Assembly: GCF_002078875.1 (NCBI RefSeq)
Contig: NC_034438.1
Location: 17,727,747 to 17,791,746, forward strand
DNA: 64,000 nt
Reading direction: 5' to 3'
From: Numida meleagris
Lineage: Eukaryota > Chordata > Aves > Galliformes > Numididae
In this document: piece after piece, positions 61,001 to 64,000 of the stretch
Layout: each line of letters starts with the position of its first letter
Numbering within the stretch: the first letter of the stretch is position 1
Translations under genes and position numbers: made by a program
The notes under the pieces: model-generated
The model's input: only the letters and a program-made list of their open reading frames with translations
Databases searched by the model: none
What the model was told of the DNA's origin: nothing

Positions 61001-62260
61001 ATGCTTGGAGGAAGCTCTGCTGCCCTAGTACTTTGAACTTTAATACATTAAAGTTCTTTAATGTTCTTATGAATTTTCTTTGATAATCTGAATTATATTC
61101 TCCATGTTTATGATTTAACAGCTGACCATATATTTACTGGGCTTTTTTCTTTTTTTTTTTTAAATTTTAAGAAGTCTTTGGTAAGCATTCTAAAGTTTCT
61201 GGAAGCAGATACCACTGAGTGAAAGGAGAGTGCTGTTATGAGTCTCAATCCTAGATTCAGAAGTACGATTACTTACAAGTGCAGAACTTCCTGATTGAGT
61301 GATTATCTCCTACTGTGGATAATGGTGTTTTATGCCTGCTCTGGGGCTTTTGTTGTCAAAAAGGTGCTAGCTTAGACAATGATCATGCGCTCTTCTCTCT
61401 TACAGTTCTTAACAGTTCTTATGTTCTTACAGTTGCTAAGACTTCTGTTTACTGAATAAGAACTAGAAGTTGCTGGAGGAGTAGAATGCAAATAAACATT
61501 TTAGGTTTATAGGATTAAAGAACTTTAAAAATCTGTGTGAGCCCTAACAATCTGTTTTCTAAACAAACTCTCCTCCAAGTTCTTAGGGCATGGCTAGTAA
61601 GTTACCATTGCAGTAACAACAGAGTGAGAAGTTCTGTGGGTGTGTGTGTGTTGCCTGAATGTAGAGAGCAGCATTTAGTCTTTCTGAACAGTGGGCAGGT
61701 GAATTTGCTGGTTGATACATGGTGACTATGACCTGCCCTTTAAACCAAGTAATTTGTGCTTTCAAACTTTGCCTGGATATTTATTAAATAAGGAACCTTA
61801 TTTTTAAGTTTGACAGATAACTTTCATACATTTACAAATAAGCTTGAATTTTTAAAACGTGCTTCAAACTGTGTAGAAAGGTTTAGGCAGAGCATGGGAT
61901 TTGCTTTCTACTTTACTAGTTCAGTGGTATAACTGAAGAGTTCTGTAGTGTCTGTGTATTGTAATGCTATTGAAATGTAATTCTCCATTTAAATTCAGCA
62001 GAATCACTCGAGTGGAGCATTTTCACAGTGGAATTTACTTTTGAACTTTGTAATATATATATATATTCTTAACAGGATGATGACTCCCTTAACTTGCATA
62101 ACAGCAACAGTCCTCATCATGACAGAGATATAAACCGAAACTTTGAAAATGAAATTCCACAGGAGAATGGCAATGCTTCAGTTACATCTCAACAGGTCAT
62201 TCGATCTTCAGCTTTCCCTCAGGCAGATATTCTTTCAAGCTCACTTGAGGCAGAGCATAG
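49027..62260 (+). CDS. GPBP1: GPBP1, vasculin / GC-rich promoter-binding protein 1 (eight coding exons, C-terminus outside window)
   Basis: Exons 48970-49089 (coding from 49027), 54742-54865, 55347-55570, 56246-56312, 57788-57972, 58751-58891, 59308-59469 and 62076-62260 join in phase into 383 codons plus two bases of the next. The product begins [16 protein letters not shown] and includes [82 protein letters not shown] and SSSLEAEHR. These are vasculin-family signatures, and the residues match GPBP1 rather than the paralogue GPBP1L1. Human GPBP1 has about 473 residues, so roughly 90 C-terminal residues lie to the right. The protein is nuclear and is described as binding GC-rich promoters and acting as a transcriptional activator. 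No internal stop or frameshift was found. Confidence 0.96.
50615..51940 (+). mobile_element. CR1 LINE, about 1.3 kb, with recognisable reverse transcriptase
   Basis: The best preserved long CR1 in the window. Plus-strand frames read [20 protein letters not shown] (RT core), then [16 protein letters not shown] and [11 protein letters not shown] with the catalytic Phe-Ala-Asp-Asp box near 51,085, [19 protein letters not shown], then [40 protein letters not shown] and [18 protein letters not shown]. The frames are separated by shifts and stops, so it is dead. It is 5'-truncated. The 3' end is CTACAGTTCTGTGATTTTGT. Confidence 0.93.
53680..54185 (+). mobile_element. Non-autonomous Tc1/mariner element (Galluhop-like), copy 3
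   Basis: Starts TACGAGGCTGCTGCAAAAGT then AATGTCTCCTATTTTATTAT, followed by the same internal order as copies 1 and 2 (GTGTGACAGATGGCAGCAGA, GTGAGCACAGCGAGGTGGTG, GCATGCAGGCTCTGGCTCAT, ATGCATAGCTAATGGTGGTG). The 3' inverted terminal repeat is missing after CTTTGTAACTGTTGTAGAAT. Confidence 0.82.
54742..54865 (+). CDS. GPBP1: GPBP1 coding exon 2
   Basis: This 124-nt exon lies between TTCTTTACAG and G|GTATAA. It encodes [19 protein letters not shown], then [12 protein letters not shown] and GRPNG (residues 22-62) plus the first base of a Gly codon. Confidence 0.95.
54866..55346 (+). other. GPBP1: GPBP1 intron, 481 bp
   Basis: Short AT-rich intron. No repeat recognised. Confidence 0.85.
55347..55570 (+). 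CDS. GPBP1: GPBP1 coding exon 3
   Basis: This 224-nt exon completes the split Gly codon and encodes [20 protein letters not shown], then [22 protein letters not shown] and QFEAEDF (residues 64-137), ending at TTT|GTAAGT. The acceptor AATTTAAAAATCCAAG is A-rich and lacks a good pyrimidine tract, yet the phase and protein similarity require it. It may be a weak, regulated site. Confidence 0.93.
55571..56245 (+). other. GPBP1: GPBP1 intron, 675 bp
   Basis: AT-rich intron. No repeat recognised beyond short T-runs. Confidence 0.85.
56246..56312 (+). CDS. GPBP1: GPBP1 coding exon 4
   Basis: A 67-nt exon after a strong TATTTTTTTTCAG acceptor, encoding [20 protein letters not shown] and VW, with the donor G|GTGAGT. 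The EDF-PSLNPE junction with the previous exon is a family hallmark. Confidence 0.95.
56313..57787 (+). other. GPBP1: GPBP1 intron containing CR1
   Basis: A 1.5-kb intron of which about 0.7 kb is a degraded plus-strand CR1 copy (about 56,800-57,488). Confidence 0.8.
56800..57488 (+). mobile_element. CR1 LINE fragment, degraded
   Basis: TGTGAGGAGAGGTTGAGGGC, CTGCAGCTCCCTGAGGAGAG and CCCCTTCCAACTGAACTATT follow CR1 order, and the frame reads [22 protein letters not shown]14 run at 57,252-57,265 interrupts it. Confidence 0.8.
57788..57972 (+). CDS. GPBP1: GPBP1 coding exon 5
   Basis: A 185-nt exon after TTTTTTTTTCAG. It encodes the rest of a split Glu codon, then [35 protein letters not shown] and [14 protein letters not shown] (residues 161-221), ending at AAG|GTGAGT. 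A second AG two bases downstream of the acceptor would break frame. Confidence 0.95.
57973..58750 (+). other. GPBP1: GPBP1 intron, 778 bp
   Basis: AT-rich intron. No repeat recognised. Confidence 0.85.
58751..58891 (+). CDS. GPBP1: GPBP1 coding exon 6
   Basis: A 141-nt exon of 47 whole codons after TTTTTTTTTTTCAAG. It encodes [20 protein letters not shown], then [15 protein letters not shown] and SQNAVRE, ending at GAG|GTAAAG. Being phase 0 at both ends, it could be skipped without frameshift. Confidence 0.94.
58892..59307 (+). other. GPBP1: GPBP1 intron, 416 bp
   Basis: AT-rich intron. No repeat recognised. Confidence 0.85.
59308..59469 (+). CDS. GPBP1: GPBP1 coding exon 7
   Basis: A 162-nt exon (54 codons, phase 0 both ends) between CTCTCCACATTAG and AAG|GTAACT. 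It encodes [43 protein letters not shown] and TGQEK: a basic helical segment followed by an acidic one, the most conserved central block of vasculin proteins. Confidence 0.95.
59470..62075 (+). other. GPBP1: GPBP1 intron, 2.6 kb
   Basis: Contains an old inverted CR1 3' end at about 59,720-59,920. The rest is AT-rich with an ATATAT tract just before the next acceptor (62,051-62,066). Confidence 0.8.
59720..59920 (-). mobile_element. CR1 LINE 3' end, diverged
   Basis: AATAGAATCATTAAGGTTGC, then ATCAGTCCATCACCATTCTG and TTTCACTGGGCAGCCTATTC form an inverted CR1 3' end with more substitutions than the other copies. Confidence 0.8.
62076..62260 (+). CDS. GPBP1: GPBP1 coding exon 8
   Basis: A 185-nt exon after TATATATTCTTAACAG. 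It encodes [20 protein letters not shown], then [16 protein letters not shown] and LSSSLEAEH plus two bases of an Arg codon, ending at AG|GTATGT. It is the last GPBP1 exon in the window. The following LLKEMGW-type exon was not found before 64,000. Confidence 0.95.
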
Positions 62261-64000
62261 GTATGTGCTTCTTACATAAAATGTTTATTTGTCGTAAGTG
62301 ATCACGTCTTAAATTCTTACTAGCTTAGAATTCAGAATCTGATAACTGAGAAGACAAAATATATTTTCAGATTACTATAAGGGATTTAGACGGACTAATT
62401 TAACATGGAATATACTTTGTTTCTACTAGACATATTGTCATCTTTAACTTGCTTTACTGAGAATTTATTTCCTTGTTAAAAAAAAAAAGCAGATGGATCT
62501 GCATATCTCATAGGAACAGTGTGTATAGTTACTCTCTCTTCTAAGTAGGCAGCATTTAAAGCATCATATGTAAAAGTCCAGACAGTTTTTCCTTTTTGCT
62601 AAAGAAGTGGATTATTTTTATAGCTGTTTGATGCAGCCAGTGATATTGTAAGACAATGTAATGGAAAGGGGAAAATTAAGTTCAAAGGACTGAAGTTAAC
62701 AGTAACATATGATAGAGATGAGAATAGTGCTGCTGGGAAGTCATAACTCAACTGTGGAGGTGAGCATGTTGTGAGCTCTGTTAAACTGTTTCTGGTAACT
62801 AAAGAAATCCAGTATCTTTTTGCAGTGATAGATTGTATGTGTATGTTAGGCTGGAGAACTTCTTTTCAGTACCTGCAGGCTTTCATGACCTTTTCTCTCT
62901 TAATGAGCATGAAAAGTGAAATGCAGTCTGCTTTATTCTCATCCTTTTATTCCTCTCCCACCCACTGGCTATGGAAGCAGAAAACTTGGGCTGCTAGTGG
63001 CTGCTGGCAGTGATTTTTGACTAGAAGGTAGAAGTTGAATCTAACTCTTACTGGTTAATTTAAATGACTTTGAATCGCCTTCGTAGTGTTTCTAGGCAAG
63101 CTTCTCTGTGGTATTCCAGAGATACTGTGCATCTCTACTCTGTGCTAGGCTCTTGGCTGTGACCTGTGGCATGTAGACAGGTGTTACGGTAGGCCTTTAA
63201 GTGGAAATCTGGATTTGAAGTGACCATCTTAACTCACTGGAAACTTGTGCATGCTTAGTAACTGAATTGGCACATGTGCAGAATGTGTTTTGGGTTTTCC
63301 TTCTGCTACAGAAGGCTTCACTGTACTCTGATTATGTACTTATCCTGCTGGTGTCAAGTTTACTAACCTGAAGTGTGATTTTTTTAGTGTAATTCCTAAT
63401 GTTGCTTTAAAGAGACAGTGGTCCTGCTAGCTTTAGATGATGTTGCTTAAATTAATTAGCTATTGTCCTCAACTTTACTTATATTAACAGAAGCTTTGTA
63501 ACTATCTTAATTATACATAATACTGTTAACATTCTAGCATGCTTGCAATAAAACTTTATAACAAATTATTGTTGCTAAAACTATATCACTGAAATGCTTT
63601 TGGCGTTGCGTAATGGCAAGTATTTTTTGTATGTGTATGCAAATGGATATATTCTCTTAGAAAAGTTTTAGATGACAAGCGTATTATTTGTTCTGCTTTC
63701 TGATGGTTTTGCTTTCCCAACAGTCACATTTTCCAGTCATGTCTAAACAATACAGATGATGCAACTTCCATTTCTGTTATTGTCCTGTTAACTTTTTTAA
63801 GCAGACTTAGTTGTACTGTTCTCTCTCTCTTCTACAGTTCTGGGCTTTTAGTGTGGTTATAATAATGGTTAGTGATATCGCTTTAGTCACTTGTACATTT
63901 ATTCACTGCACGTGTGTTGTATTTGGACCTAGAATTTTTTCTAGGGAGGGTTTTATATCAGGCATCAACTTGAAGCATCTTACAGCCTCTGTTTTAATAT
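62261..64000 (+). other. GPBP1: GPBP1 intron, right edge of window
   Basis: Downstream of the GTATGT donor at 62,261. No further GPBP1 exon and no repeat family recognised. Confidence 0.65.

Overview
The window is avian nuclear DNA, most likely from chicken or a close galliform. The evidence is repeated CR1 LINE copies in both orientations with the typical ATTCTATGATTCTATG 3' end, three short Tc1/mariner copies resembling the galliform element Galluhop, compact introns, and exons that I recognise as the vertebrate genes MIER3 and GPBP1. These two genes are neighbours on human chromosome 5q11.2, a region that corresponds to the avian Z chromosome. The Z assignment is inference; the gene content is read directly.

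Layout: positions 1-15,009 hold the first eight coding exons of MIER3 on the minus strand, from codon 1 to about residue 249. They run from a CpG island at about 13.95-15.45 kb down to an exon at 349-500, and the rest of the gene lies left of the window. Positions 15.5-29.5 kb are the divergent intergenic space. It holds a decayed minus-strand gag-pol endogenous retrovirus remnant (about 17.6-20.47 kb), a solo LTR inserted into it in the opposite orientation with a perfect 5-bp target duplication, a CR1 copy containing an ATC microsatellite, and a second LTR-like unit near 27.5 kb. A second CpG island (about 29.5-30.7 kb, with a 195-base assembly gap) is the GPBP1 promoter. GPBP1 runs on the plus strand: a large 5' intron to 48,970, the start codon at 49,027, and eight coding exons in the window through 62,260. 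The last exons lie to the right.

All listed exon boundaries were checked by hand. Each internal splice site shows AG/GT, the codon phases join, and the joined reading frame matches the known vertebrate proteins. MIER3 is a chromatin corepressor that recruits HDAC1/2 through its ELM2-SANT region. GPBP1 (vasculin) is a GC-rich promoter-binding protein. They are divergent neighbours but nothing here shows that they work in one pathway.

I found no CRISPR array, rRNA, intact tRNA or prokaryotic-type system, and no convincing new gene system. The observations most worth checking are the TISU/YY1-like MIER3 start with a 9-nt coding exon followed by a 25-nt microexon, the nested ERV/solo-LTR structure, a microsatellite that seems to have grown from a seed inside CR1, an unclassified repeat with a recurring GGAGCAG motif, and CR1 copies in inverted arrangement around GPBP1 exons.
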